Source: Affinundibacterium baiyunense (GTDB lineage: Bacteria; Pseudomonadota; Gammaproteobacteria; Burkholderiales; Burkholderiaceae_D). Taken from it: a DNA stretch of 64,000 bases. The stretch lies in assembly GCF_018139645.1 (NCBI RefSeq), contig NZ_JAGSPM010000008.1, forward strand, positions 62,001 through 126,000. Reading direction: 5' to 3'. Within the stretch, counting starts at the first letter, position 1, and each line of letters opens with the position of its first letter. The notes below the pieces were generated by a model. That model was not told the DNA's origin and searched no databases. It saw nothing but the letters and a program-made list of their open reading frames with translations. This document shows positions 20,342 to 28,561 of this stretch, piece after piece. A program made the position numbers and the translations under genes.

Positions 20342-21211
20342 ATGACAGCGGTACGACGATTGGATCAGCGTCCATCTGTGTTGGTATTTGCAGGGCATGA
20401 CCCCAGCGGAGGTGCGGGAATTCAGGCCGATATTGAAGCGATTTCCGCACAGGGGGCGCATGCCTTAACGATTATTACTGCGCTTACTGTGCAGGACAAT
20501 AATCGGGTAAGTGCCGTGTATCCTGTAGATGCAAAGATTTTACGCGCACAGTTTGCGCAATTGCTCGCGCATATTCCAATTGCCGCCGTAAAAATTGGTA
20601 TCGTTGGATCGCAAGAAAATGCAAATGCGATTGCGCAATGTGTTGAGACTTTGCAAGAATTCCAAGCGCTTATTCCTGTGGTTGTTGATCCTGTGCTGGG
20701 TAGCGGTGGTGGTCATGCGTTGGTAGTTGATGATGCGGTGGTGGCGGTGCAAGCGGTATTGAGACGCGCAACCTTAATTACACCGAATTTGCCTGAGTTA
20801 AGACGTTTAGTTTCTGCAGAGAGAACAGATGAATTAAAGGCGATTGGTTTGTGCACAGAATTTAATTGCGATGTGCTACTCAAGGGTGGGCATGCGCAAG
20901 GTGACGACGTTGTAAATAGTTGGTATCAGCATGCTCAACTAATACAATCGCCGCTGCAGAATCAACATCCGCATCCACATCAGCATCCACAGTATTTTCA
21001 TGCACGATCTTGGCGTTGGCCTCGATTGGAAGGCGAGTTCCATGGAACTGGTTGTACTTTGGCAGCGTCGATTGCTGCTCAACTGGCTTTAGGGAAAACA
21101 CTGGAGGAAAGTTTGAGTGCAGCACAGGCCTATGTACAAAGAAGTTTGCAGCAGGCATATTCCATCGCGGCTGGACAAGCGATTCCGGCTAGAGTTTTGC
21201 AAAAAGGATAG
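20342..21211 (+). CDS. thiD: Hydroxymethylpyrimidine / phosphomethylpyrimidine kinase ThiD
   Basis: A ribokinase-fold enzyme of 289 residues from the chosen ATG, which follows AAAGAGG by 4 bases; an ATG at 20327 would add five residues. It phosphorylates HMP and HMP-P to HMP-PP. Diagnostic blocks are FAGHDPSGGAGIQADI near the N-terminus, VDPVLGSGGG in the centre, and GTGCTLAASIAAQLALG with the catalytic GTGC anion hole. Between about residues 205 and 225 it carries a histidine/proline/glutamine-rich insert (NQHPHPHQHPQYFH) not usual for the family. thiE begins 3 bases after its stop. Confidence 0.94.
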   Translation: MTAVRRLDQRPSVLVFAGHDPSGGAGIQADIEAISAQGAHALTIITALTVQDNNRVSAVYPVDAKILRAQFAQLLAHIPIAAVKIGIVGSQENANAIAQCVETLQEFQALIPVVVDPVLGSGGGHALVVDDAVVAVQAVLRRATLITPNLPELRRLVSAERTDELKAIGLCTEFNCDVLLKGGHAQGDDVVNSWYQHAQLIQSPLQNQHPHPHQHPQYFHARSWRWPRLEGEFHGTGCTLAASIAAQLALGKTLEESLSAAQAYVQRSLQQAYSIAAGQAIPARVLQKG

Positions 21212-21214
21212 AGA

Positions 21215-21865
21215 ATGAATGTAAGGAGAGATTTTCACCCAGATCAACAACCACTGCGGCGAGGTTTATATTTGGTAACGCCAAATTGGGACGATACCGA
21301 TCGATTGTTGGCAGTAACCGAGCGTGCATTGGCGGCAGGGGTAAGCTTGCTGCAATACCGACATAAAACGGCCAGTGTTGAATTGCGCTATGCGCAGGCT
21401 AGTGCATTGCAAAGTTTGTGCAGACAGTATGCAGTTCCATTTATTGTGAATGACTTTGTGCATCTAAGTCAGCAATTAGATGCCGACGGTGTGCATGTTG
21501 GTGGAAATGATGTGTCAGTAGCGCAGGCGCGTGCCATATTGGGGCCAGATAAAATCGTTGGTGCTTCTTGTTATGGTGATCTTGGTGCCGCACATTTATC
21601 GCAATTGCAGGGTGCGAGTTATGTGGCTTTTGGTGGTTTTTATCCGTCTGCGGTAAAGCAATATCCTGTCACCACTTGCCCTAGTATCGTGCAATCTGCG
21701 CGAGCGCAATTGACTTTGCCGCATGTTGTGATTGGTGGCATGACGGTTGAGTTAGCACGGCCTTTGATTAAGCGAGGCGCGCATATGGTGGCAGCGATAA
21801 GCAGTGTGTATTTGGCAGAACAACCAGATCAAGTCGTACGTGATTTTGTTGCCCTGTTTCAATAA
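21215..21865 (+). CDS. thiE: Thiamine-phosphate synthase ThiE
   Basis: A 216-residue TIM-barrel enzyme that joins HMP-PP and thiazole phosphate into thiamine phosphate. Family motifs present are LLQYRHK, FIVNDFV, DGVHVGGNDVS (usually DGVHLGQxD), GASCYG and VIGGMT. The substitution of GGND for GQED keeps the aspartate that follows. AAAAGGATAG lies before the ATG. It is the last gene of the operon, so the cluster encodes both branches from thiC to the coupling enzyme. Confidence 0.95.
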   Translation: MNVRRDFHPDQQPLRRGLYLVTPNWDDTDRLLAVTERALAAGVSLLQYRHKTASVELRYAQASALQSLCRQYAVPFIVNDFVHLSQQLDADGVHVGGNDVSVAQARAILGPDKIVGASCYGDLGAAHLSQLQGASYVAFGGFYPSAVKQYPVTTCPSIVQSARAQLTLPHVVIGGMTVELARPLIKRGAHMVAAISSVYLAEQPDQVVRDFVALFQ

Positions 21866-22096
21866 AATTTTTCTGTGAATTTTGGGTTTGTTTTTTTGAT
21901 GAAGTTCGGAGTTGTGTAAATTTTTCAAATTTTCTCAAATCGCGGTGAATTCAATAATTCCGGTGAAAAATCCCACAGATTTTTGTTCGATTTTCTACCT
22001 TCTGTCGGGAACCTTTACTGCGCACCCCACTTCTCGTTGTATGCTTATCGTATGAGCGGACCACTGAAAATTAAAAAAGTATAAGCAGGTTAAGCA

Positions 22097-22972
22097 ATGA
22101 ATCAATCTACATCGATGGCGACTGCATCACCGACTAGTCGCCGATTTGTTTTGGAAATGCGTGGATTTACTAATGCTGAAAAAAGCATGTTGACATCCAC
22201 TTTCCGTCTTACCAGCCGTCGTGAGATGTCTTATGTCGAGGCCAGTGAGGGCGATGGTCGTGCTGATATTTATTTGATCAACGCAGATAATCCTGAGGCA
22301 TTAGCCGATTTAGCGCGTCGCGATATTGGCGTGCCAAATGCTCATTCGCCAGCGGTGGTAATTGGCAGAACGCCAGTCGAGACACCTTGGCCATTTGTGA
22401 GTAAGCCTATCCATTGGATGCGCTTGTTTGAGAATCTTGATCAAGAGATGCAAAGAGCATTGCAACAGCGTAGTGCACGCGTTGTTGCTAATGAGCATTG
22501 GGATGGCGCGACATTACGACGTTCAAGCGATCAAAAAACACCTGTGGCTGCCGTCGTGGTGGAGGCGCCAGCACGCGAAACAGTGCTGGTTGTTGACGAT
22601 AGTGCGACGGTGCGGGCATTTATGCGCATCAAGTTGTCACCGTTTCAATTTGATGTCGATTTTGCAGAAACAGGCGAACAAGCGGTAGAGAAGGCCGCTG
22701 CAAAGGCCGACATCAAGCCGTACAACTGTATATTTCTCGATATTATGATGCCAGGGATTGATGGCTATGAAGTATGCAAACGTATAAAAGCCAATGCGAA
22801 GACAAAATCCTCTGCAGTCGTGATGCTAACCAGTAAATCTTCAATCATTGATAAATTGCGTGCCAATTGGTCTGGCTGCGATGCCTTTCTTAGTAAGCCC
22901 GTGGCGGAAGATGATTTGCTAGCAACGATTGCCAAATTTTTACCGAGTGCGCGCGATTCGGTTAAAGATTAA
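22097..22972 (+). CDS. Response regulator with degenerate N-terminal receiver-like half
   Basis: A 291-residue protein. Residues about 157-285 form a good receiver domain: TVLVVDDSATVR, phospho-acceptor in CIFLDIMMPGIDGYE, MLTSKSS and a FLSKPV lysine. Residues about 15-125 look like a second receiver fold that has lost its phosphorylation site (DIYLINADNPEA in place of the aspartate strand) but keeps a VSKPIHW lysine-proline block. No DNA-binding or enzymatic output domain exists, so it probably acts by protein contact, like CheY-type or twitching-motility regulators. It has its own transcription unit and no kinase adjacent. Confidence 0.85.
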   Translation: MNQSTSMATASPTSRRFVLEMRGFTNAEKSMLTSTFRLTSRREMSYVEASEGDGRADIYLINADNPEALADLARRDIGVPNAHSPAVVIGRTPVETPWPFVSKPIHWMRLFENLDQEMQRALQQRSARVVANEHWDGATLRRSSDQKTPVAAVVVEAPARETVLVVDDSATVRAFMRIKLSPFQFDVDFAETGEQAVEKAAAKADIKPYNCIFLDIMMPGIDGYEVCKRIKANAKTKSSAVVMLTSKSSIIDKLRANWSGCDAFLSKPVAEDDLLATIAKFLPSARDSVKD

Positions 22973-23169
22973 TGCCGTTTCAGCTCAGATGAATTATTTG
23001 TGATGCGTTTATTGAGTACGACGCTGATGCTCGTGTAGTTGAACTGGCAGATGCCACTCCTGATAAAGGCCTTTTTTCTTTTTATTTAGGTGTTGTCTAC
23101 CTACTAAGCTTCTAACTTTCCGCACTAGTGTGTGCTAAAGTTAGCTAACTGACTATTCTCAAGCAAAAC

Positions 23170-23198
23170 AAGACCTTAGCAAGGGTTTCGGGTATAAT
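23170..23198 (+). promoter_or_regulatory. Probable promoter of the Rieske oxygenase unit
   Basis: A perfect TATAAT at 23193-23198 lies in GGGTATAATCTCGCG. The -35 position (about 23170-23175) has only weak similarity to consensus. Transcription would begin near 23205 and give a leader of about 150 bases before the ATG at 23354. Confidence 0.5.
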
Positions 23199-23222
23199 CT
23201 CGCGTTCTGTCCAAAATTTCCT

Positions 23223-23252
23223 CATCAAGTGCTTTTTATTAGGCACTTGATG
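23223..23252 (+). terminator. Leader hairpin, possible attenuator
   Basis: CATCAAGTGC (23223-23232) and GCACTTGATG (23243-23252) form a perfect 10-base-pair stem with a T-rich loop, about 20 bases after the predicted transcription start. A weak T-rich stretch (GTTTGAATTTTTG) follows. It could terminate a short RNA or stabilise the leader. Confidence 0.4.
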
Positions 23253-23353
23253 TTCCTTGTTTGAATTTTTGACGTTGATAAAAATCACGCAAAAATAGGT
23301 TTTTGTGGATTCTTTCTCTCTTAGGTTGGTGCAAATTAATTTGGGGGGTGGGG

Positions 23354-24469
23354 ATGTCCGATCTGGCTTCTTTGTCTACATTAGCGCGTTCTGACGCGCA
23401 ACTTCCGGTGCATGTGTATTTTGATCAAGGCTTATTAGAGCGCGAGATCAAACAATTATTTCAATCTGGCCCACGTTACGTTGGTCATGAATTGATGGTT
23501 CCCAATGTCGGTGATTATGCGACCCTCGCTTCAGAGAATGAGGGGCGTATGCTGGTGCGCGGCAAAGACGGTATTGAATTACTGTCGAATGTTTGCCGTC
23601 ATCGTCAAGCTTTAATGTTTGGCGGTCCAGGCACGACAGGACGAGGCAATACGAATCACATCGTTTGTCCTTTGCATCGTTGGACTTACGATCTCAAAGG
23701 TGAGCTGATTGGTGCGCCGCATTTCAAAGATACACCTTGTCTGAATCTTTCTCGTACGCCTTTGCAAAGTTGGAATGGTTTGCTGTTCGAACAAAATGGC
23801 TACAACGTGATGGAAAAGATGGCGCAATTGTCGGTCACTAAGGATTTAGATTTCACTGATTACATGCTAGATCATGTCGAAGTGCATGAATGTGATTACA
23901 ACTGGAAAACTTTTATTGAAGTTTATCTCGAGGATTATCACGTTGAACCCTTCCATCCGGGATTGGGTAGTTTTGTCACTTGTGATGATTTGAAATGGGA
24001 GTTTGGTGAAGATTACAGTGTGCAAACCGTCGGCGTACATAAAGGCTTATTAAAATCTGGTTCGCCAAAATACCAAGCTTGGCAAGAGCAAGTTTTAAAA
24101 TTCCGTCGTGGCGAACCTCCAAAATACGGCGCGATTTGGCTGACTTTGTATCCGAATATTATGGTCGAATGGTATCCCCATGTTTTGGTGGTATCAACGC
24201 TATGGCCGACCGCGACAGGTAAAACCAAGAACGTAGTTGAGTTTTATTATCCTGAAGAAATCGTCTTATTCGAGCGTGAATTCATCGAGGCAGAACGTGC
24301 CGCGTATATGGAAACCTGTATCGAAGACGATGAAATCGGCATGCGCATGGATGCTGGACGCAAGATTTTGCTCGATCGTGGACAAAATGAAGTCGGTCCA
24401 TATCAATCACCGATGGAAGATGGTATGCAGCATTTCCATGAATGGTATCGAAGTAAGATGCAGTTCTAA
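23354..24469 (+). CDS. Rieske non-heme iron oxygenase, alpha-type subunit
   Basis: A 371-residue protein. The Rieske 2Fe-2S ligands are C81-x-H83 (CRHRQAL) and C105-x2-H108 (CPLHRW). The catalytic domain shows NWKTFIEVYLEDYHVEPFHPG with mononuclear iron ligands H196 and H201. It resembles ring-hydroxylating or demethylating oxygenases that use a separate reductase, and none is encoded nearby. The substrate is unknown. The ATG at 23354 is chosen because GGGGTGGGG lies before it; the frame is open from 23303. A terminator follows, and a DMT-family exporter gene is next. Confidence 0.9.
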   Translation: MSDLASLSTLARSDAQLPVHVYFDQGLLEREIKQLFQSGPRYVGHELMVPNVGDYATLASENEGRMLVRGKDGIELLSNVCRHRQALMFGGPGTTGRGNTNHIVCPLHRWTYDLKGELIGAPHFKDTPCLNLSRTPLQSWNGLLFEQNGYNVMEKMAQLSVTKDLDFTDYMLDHVEVHECDYNWKTFIEVYLEDYHVEPFHPGLGSFVTCDDLKWEFGEDYSVQTVGVHKGLLKSGSPKYQAWQEQVLKFRRGEPPKYGAIWLTLYPNIMVEWYPHVLVVSTLWPTATGKTKNVVEFYYPEEIVLFEREFIEAERAAYMETCIEDDEIGMRMDAGRKILLDRGQNEVGPYQSPMEDGMQHFHEWYRSKMQF

Positions 24470-24481
24470 ATGTAGATAGAT

Positions 24482-24514
24482 TATGGGGAAGCAATGCTTC
24501 CCCATAGTTTTTTT
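24482..24514 (+). terminator. Intrinsic terminator
   Basis: TATGGGGAAGCA/TGCTTCCCCATA forms a perfect stem followed by GTTTTTTTG. It lies 13 bases past the Rieske oxygenase stop, so that gene is transcribed as its own unit. Confidence 0.92.
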
Positions 24515-24561
24515 GTCTCCAGTTTAATAAAACGAATAGTCAATTCAGTTAAAGAGGATGT

Positions 24562-25506
24562 ATGCAAGCACTGTGGATGTTGGTCGCGACCTTTTTGTTT
24601 TCATTGATGGGTGTCTGCGTCAAACTGGCCTCTGAAACCTACAACACAGCAGAGATCGTCACCTATCGCGGTGCAATTGGTGTGATTGGAATCTATTTGA
24701 TCATGCGCTGGCAAAATGGAACCCTGCGTAGCTCGATGATTCAAGGCCATGTTTGGCGCGGCATTTTTGGTGTTACTTCACTTTGGTTGTGGTTTTATTC
24801 AATTTCTAAGCTGCCATTATCCTTATCCGTCACGCTCAGTTATATGTCGTCGATTTGGGTTGCTGTGATTTTGTTTGCGACTTCATGGTGGAAAAATCGT
24901 GGCAAAGATGTGGTGCATTTGCCTCCTCAATTAGTTTGGTCGATTTTGTTAGGTTTTGTTGGCGTTGTGATGTTGCTGCGCCCGACAATACGTGCAGATC
25001 AATTATTCGATAGTTTGATCGCCCTTTGTTCGGGCTTTATCGCTGCACTCGCTTATATTCAAGTCCGACAAATGGGTGTTGCGGGCGAGCCTGAATACCG
25101 CGTGGTTTTTTATTTTTCATTGGTTTGTACCGCGATGGGTCTGCTCGGGCAATTCTGGCACTTCAATACTTTTACAGAATCGCAATTAGCTGCTCATGTG
25201 AATCATCATTTGTTCGAGCCAAAAGGCATTGCATTGTTGCTTGGTGTAGGGATATTCGCGATGGTCGCGCAATTAGCGATGACCCGTTCATATCGACTTG
25301 GCAATCCTTTGGTTGCCGCAAATCTGCAATATGTGGGTATCGTCTTCACAAGTGCCTTAGACGTAATGATTTGGAACTTGAATTTGAGTTGGATCAGTTG
25401 GTTAGGAATTGCAGTAATTTTAGCAAGCGGTATGATAGCGTCTTCATTTAATAGTGGTGCTAGTGCAAAGACTGAAGCGCCTGATGCTACCAACAAAACT
25501 ACCTAA
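24562..25506 (+). CDS. DMT-superfamily (EamA) transporter
   Basis: A 314-residue inner-membrane protein with ten predicted helices arranged as two EamA repeats (about 5-135 and 150-290). Typical features are the start MQALWMLVATFLFSLMGVCVKLAS, YRGAIGVIG, SVTLSYMSSIWVA at the end of the first repeat, and NLQYVGIVFTSALD in the second. Such carriers export amino acids, nucleobases or drugs; the substrate is unknown. AAAGAGGATGT supports the start. The sulfurtransferase gene begins 9 bases after it, suggesting an operon. Confidence 0.9.
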   Translation: MQALWMLVATFLFSLMGVCVKLASETYNTAEIVTYRGAIGVIGIYLIMRWQNGTLRSSMIQGHVWRGIFGVTSLWLWFYSISKLPLSLSVTLSYMSSIWVAVILFATSWWKNRGKDVVHLPPQLVWSILLGFVGVVMLLRPTIRADQLFDSLIALCSGFIAALAYIQVRQMGVAGEPEYRVVFYFSLVCTAMGLLGQFWHFNTFTESQLAAHVNHHLFEPKGIALLLGVGIFAMVAQLAMTRSYRLGNPLVAANLQYVGIVFTSALDVMIWNLNLSWISWLGIAVILASGMIASSFNSGASAKTEAPDATNKTT

Positions 25507-25515
25507 GGACAATCT

Positions 25516-26391
25516 ATGTTGACGACTTTAATTAGTGCCGAACAACTTGCCGCGCAATTACGTAATGAAGTAAGTCAAAAGAATCTAGTAATTGTCGATT
25601 GCCGCCATGATTTGATGGATGCACAAGCGGGTAAAAATGCTTACGATGCAGGCCATATTCCGCGTGCTATTTTTGCCAATCTGGATACGGATTTGTCCGG
25701 TAGTAAATATGATGCAGATGGTGTATTTGCTGGCCGCCATCCTTTGCCTAAAGTTGATGACCTACTACAAACATTGCGCCATTTTGGTATCAATAACGAT
25801 ACCCAAGTGGTCGCTTATGACGCGCATGGTGGCATGTTCGCTGCACGCCTCTGGTGGTTGCTACGTTCGATTGGTCATGCATCGGTTGCGGTTTTGGATG
25901 GCGGTATCGGTGCATGGACTGCTAATGGCAATCCGCTGCAAACCGAGGCGGCACAAAATTCCGTAGGGAATATTGCATTGCGACCTACATTAACCAAGCA
26001 AGTGAATGTACACGATGTTTTGAATAATCTATCGGCGAGTTCCGAACTACAACATCAAGTGATTGATGCTCGTGCAGCAGATCGCTTTCGTGGAGAAAAC
26101 GAAACTATCGACCCAGTTGGCGGACATATTCCAGGTGCGAAGAATCGCTTCTTTAAGGATAATTTACAGGCAGATGGTCGATTTAAATCAGCCCAGCAAT
26201 TGCGTCAAGAATGGTTGGACTTGATCACTGAGCCGAGCAAATCAATTATGCAATGTGGTTCCGGCGTGACTGCTTGCCATAATCTACTGGCGCTGGAAGT
26301 TGCAGGATTGTCTGGTGCGGCTTTGTATCCGGGCTCTTGGAGTGAGTGGTGCGCTGATGCAAAACGTCCGGTTGCAAGCGGATCGCAATAA
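25516..26391 (+). CDS. sseA: 3-Mercaptopyruvate sulfurtransferase (two rhodanese domains)
   Basis: A 291-residue double-rhodanese protein. The N-terminal domain (about 8-140) is inactive, with DAHGGMFAARLWW in place of a cysteine loop. The C-terminal domain (about 160-285) has the active loop C247-G-S-G-V-T. CGSGVT is typical of mercaptopyruvate rather than thiosulfate sulfurtransferases, whose loop is CRKGVT-like. It transfers sulfur from mercaptopyruvate to acceptors such as thioredoxin or cyanide. Probably in one operon with the upstream DMT transporter. It converges with the ZIP gene, ending 4 bases away. Confidence 0.9.
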   Translation: MLTTLISAEQLAAQLRNEVSQKNLVIVDCRHDLMDAQAGKNAYDAGHIPRAIFANLDTDLSGSKYDADGVFAGRHPLPKVDDLLQTLRHFGINNDTQVVAYDAHGGMFAARLWWLLRSIGHASVAVLDGGIGAWTANGNPLQTEAAQNSVGNIALRPTLTKQVNVHDVLNNLSASSELQHQVIDARAADRFRGENETIDPVGGHIPGAKNRFFKDNLQADGRFKSAQQLRQEWLDLITEPSKSIMQCGSGVTACHNLLALEVAGLSGAALYPGSWSEWCADAKRPVASGSQ

Positions 26392-26395
26392 ACTA

Positions 26396-27223
26396 TTAAT
26401 GCAGATGCTGGGTCATTAATAGAACCAGCGCTACACCAGCGGTGACTAAGATAATTTGCGGTATGGTTTCTTTTAAACTTGCACGGCGCTGCATCTGCGG
26501 CATTAAGTCACTTACCGCGATGTAAATGAATCCTGATGACGCTAGCACCAACACATAAGGAATCAGTGAATTGGCTTGATCAAGTGTGTAATAGCCAATC
26601 ACACCACCCAGTACCGACATCAGGCTGCAAATAAGATTGTAAAAATAAGCGCGGGCACGACTAAATCCGGCATTAAGTAAAACGATAAAATCGCCGACTT
26701 CTTGCGGGATCTCATGCGCAATAATCGCCAATGCCGTCACAATTCCCAAGCTAGGGTCAGCTAGAAATGCAGCGGCGATTAAAATCCCATCGGTGAAATT
26801 ATGCAAGCCGTCGCCAATCAAAATCATCCAACCTGATTTGCCAGCCTCATGCGCATCATGTCCATGTTCGTGATGATGTCCATCGCCTTCGTGGTGATGG
26901 GAGTGTCGTAACACTGCAAATTTTTCTAACAAGAAAAACGCCAGTAAGCCACCTAATAAGCAAGCAAATAACGAGCGTGGATCGGTTCCCGCTTCGAAGG
27001 CGCGTGGCAGAGCGTGCAGGAAAGACGTTGACAGCATTATCCCTACCGACAAGCTGACCATACGCTCGACTAACTTGGAAAGTAGCGTGAACGAGAAAAT
27101 GGCAGCAAAGCTGATACTCAACACGCCAGCAATCGTGGTCGTGAAAATAATGGAAGTCAGGGTGGAATGAATTTTGAGCCTCGGTGCGGAATGGGGTGCA
27201 ACTATGTTGCAATTAGACCACAA
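26396..27223 (-). CDS. ZIP-family divalent metal transporter
   Basis: A 275-residue inner-membrane protein with about seven to eight helices. The ZIP metal-site motifs are present: HNFTDG in one helix and HEIPQEVGD in the next. A cytosolic loop at about residues 105-130 is rich in histidine (HSHHHEGDGHHHEHGHD), typical of zinc-binding loops. It probably imports zinc or another divalent metal. The first 20 residues precede the first helix and look unusual, so the start may be later. Monocistronic; no Zur or Fur box is obvious. Confidence 0.9.
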   Translation of the reverse strand: MWSNCNIVAPHSAPRLKIHSTLTSIIFTTTIAGVLSISFAAIFSFTLLSKLVERMVSLSVGIMLSTSFLHALPRAFEAGTDPRSLFACLLGGLLAFFLLEKFAVLRHSHHHEGDGHHHEHGHDAHEAGKSGWMILIGDGLHNFTDGILIAAAFLADPSLGIVTALAIIAHEIPQEVGDFIVLLNAGFSRARAYFYNLICSLMSVLGGVIGYYTLDQANSLIPYVLVLASSGFIYIAVSDLMPQMQRRASLKETIPQIILVTAGVALVLLMTQHLH

Positions 27224-27280
27224 ATTGAAGAATTCTGCAATTCGTTTGCCGCAGGACGATCTGGTAAATCGTCCTGGTTG

Positions 27281-27754
27281 TTAGTTGTCGCGACAAGATT
27301 TTAATTTTTGATTAATTTTCTTAATTTCTTCTTGACGCTTTTCATCTTCCATAAAAATCGGTTCGCCTTGTGCATTTTCTCGGACGATAATCGGTAGTCC
27401 GTTCTCCAACGTGATTAGACGCTTCTTATCTTGATAGCATTTCTCATCATCGGCGCGTCGCTTATCGCGCTCGCGCGCTTCTTGTTCTTCTTTTTGTTTT
27501 TGTCGCTCTTTAAATTCAATTTCTTTGGCCCACAAACTCTGTGTCGGTTTTTTCGTGCTTGGTTGAGCGCCTAAGCCATTTGCCACTGGAGTGATCTCAA
27601 CTTCTTTTACCAGCGTGCTGCCAGCAGGGCAGCGACTCGCCATAATTTTGCGACCTTGTGCATCTTTGCACTCATAAATTTGCGCTTGCGCACTTGGTGC
27701 TAGTCCACATAATCCAATAATTATTAAGAAATCTTTTCTGAAGTGAAATGACAT
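27281..27754 (-). CDS. Secreted DUF4124 protein
   Basis: A 157-residue protein with a signal peptide (FHFRKDFLIIIGLCG, cleavage near SAQA). A DUF4124 domain follows (about 24-65), opening with QIYECKDAQGRKIMASRCPAG and its two conserved cysteines. The rest is a charged coiled-coil-like stretch (KERQKQKEEQEARERDKRR) ending NQKLKSCRD. It is probably periplasmic, function unknown. The frame is open to 27901, but the ATG at 27754 gives a proper signal peptide. Confidence 0.85.
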   Translation of the reverse strand: MSFHFRKDFLIIIGLCGLAPSAQAQIYECKDAQGRKIMASRCPAGSTLVKEVEITPVANGLGAQPSTKKPTQSLWAKEIEFKERQKQKEEQEARERDKRRADDEKCYQDKKRLITLENGLPIIVRENAQGEPIFMEDEKRQEEIKKINQKLKSCRDN

Positions 27755-27965
27755 AAGGTATTCTCTCGTCGAATGGAATGACAATTTTATGTGCGTCAAA
27801 TGTGAATGGATTCTTGCCGGTATTGACCAATCGTCACAGTCAGCAATGTGTTCATGGATATAAACCAAACAGGAATAATATGTCGAGACACGTCCACGCA
27901 CTACTATATTGTAATTTTTGTTGATTGTAGAAAGTATTTAACATCGAGTGAATTGGGGAAAGTGA

Positions 27966-28472
27966 ATGATGAATGACGGTGAGAAATACCAGCAAGTCAT
28001 GTGCGATTTTATTGAAAGTTTGGGTATCGCGATTATCCCCAAGCGATTGGATCACCCGACTTTTCTCCCTGGTCTAGATTTAGGCCCGAATTGTATTTAT
28101 CTTGATGCAGAGAAAATGCAGTATCCCGGTGATTTATTACATGAGGCCGGACATCTAGCCGTGACTACTGCTGCGCAACGTGCGGCAGTGGGTAGCGATG
28201 CGCTCGAATTACCTTGGCCAACCGATGGTGAAGAAATTGCTGCAGTGCTGTGGTCGTATGCCGCAGCCGTGCATTTAGGCGTACCACTAGAAGTGGTATT
28301 TCATGATAGTGGTTATAAAAACGATTCGGCGTGGTTGATCGACAACTTCAGTCGCGGGCAATACATTGGATTACCGCTGCTGCAATGGATGGGTTTATGT
28401 TTCGATGAGCAGCAAGCTGCTATGCACAAGACTCGTGCTTTTCCTACTATGCAAAAATGGTTGCGAGATTAA
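27966..28472 (+). CDS. Conserved hypothetical protein with HExxH motif
   Basis: I do not recognise a named family with certainty. The 168-residue protein contains H59-E-A-G-H63 in a helix (LLHEAGHLAV), the zincin metal-site signature, and a following DGEEIAAVLWSYAA helix whose glutamates could supply a third ligand. A HDSGY block lies further on. There is no signal peptide or membrane helix, so it is cytosolic. Two ATGs in tandem (27966, 27969) follow GGGGAAAG. It may be a small metalloprotease-like protein. It is divergent from the DUF4124 gene and followed by a terminator. Confidence 0.75.
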   Translation: MMNDGEKYQQVMCDFIESLGIAIIPKRLDHPTFLPGLDLGPNCIYLDAEKMQYPGDLLHEAGHLAVTTAAQRAAVGSDALELPWPTDGEEIAAVLWSYAAAVHLGVPLEVVFHDSGYKNDSAWLIDNFSRGQYIGLPLLQWMGLCFDEQQAAMHKTRAFPTMQKWLRD

Positions 28473-28511
28473 AAGTTGATGGCGATTATGTCGTCATGGA
28501 ATACAAAGTAG

Positions 28512-28547
28512 GGCTAGTAAAAATAAGCTTTCGTTTTTTTACTAGCC
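28512..28547. terminator. Bidirectional terminator
   Basis: GGCTAGTAAAAA (28512-28523) and TTTTTTACTAGCC (28535-28547) form a stem with A and T tracts on both sides. It separates the convergent HExxH-protein and glutathione peroxidase genes and could stop both. Confidence 0.8.
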
Positions 28548-28561
28548 ATTGATTTGTTCGT

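Larger units (their letters stand above)
22973..23353. other. Regulatory gap upstream of the Rieske oxygenase gene
   Basis: About 380 noncoding bases with three signals. A hairpin CTAACTTT...AAAGTTAG sits at 23112-23144, a strong TATAAT -10 at 23193-23198, and a 10-base-pair hairpin at 23223-23252. The last two are listed separately. A long 5' leader or a small RNA is possible. Confidence 0.55.
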
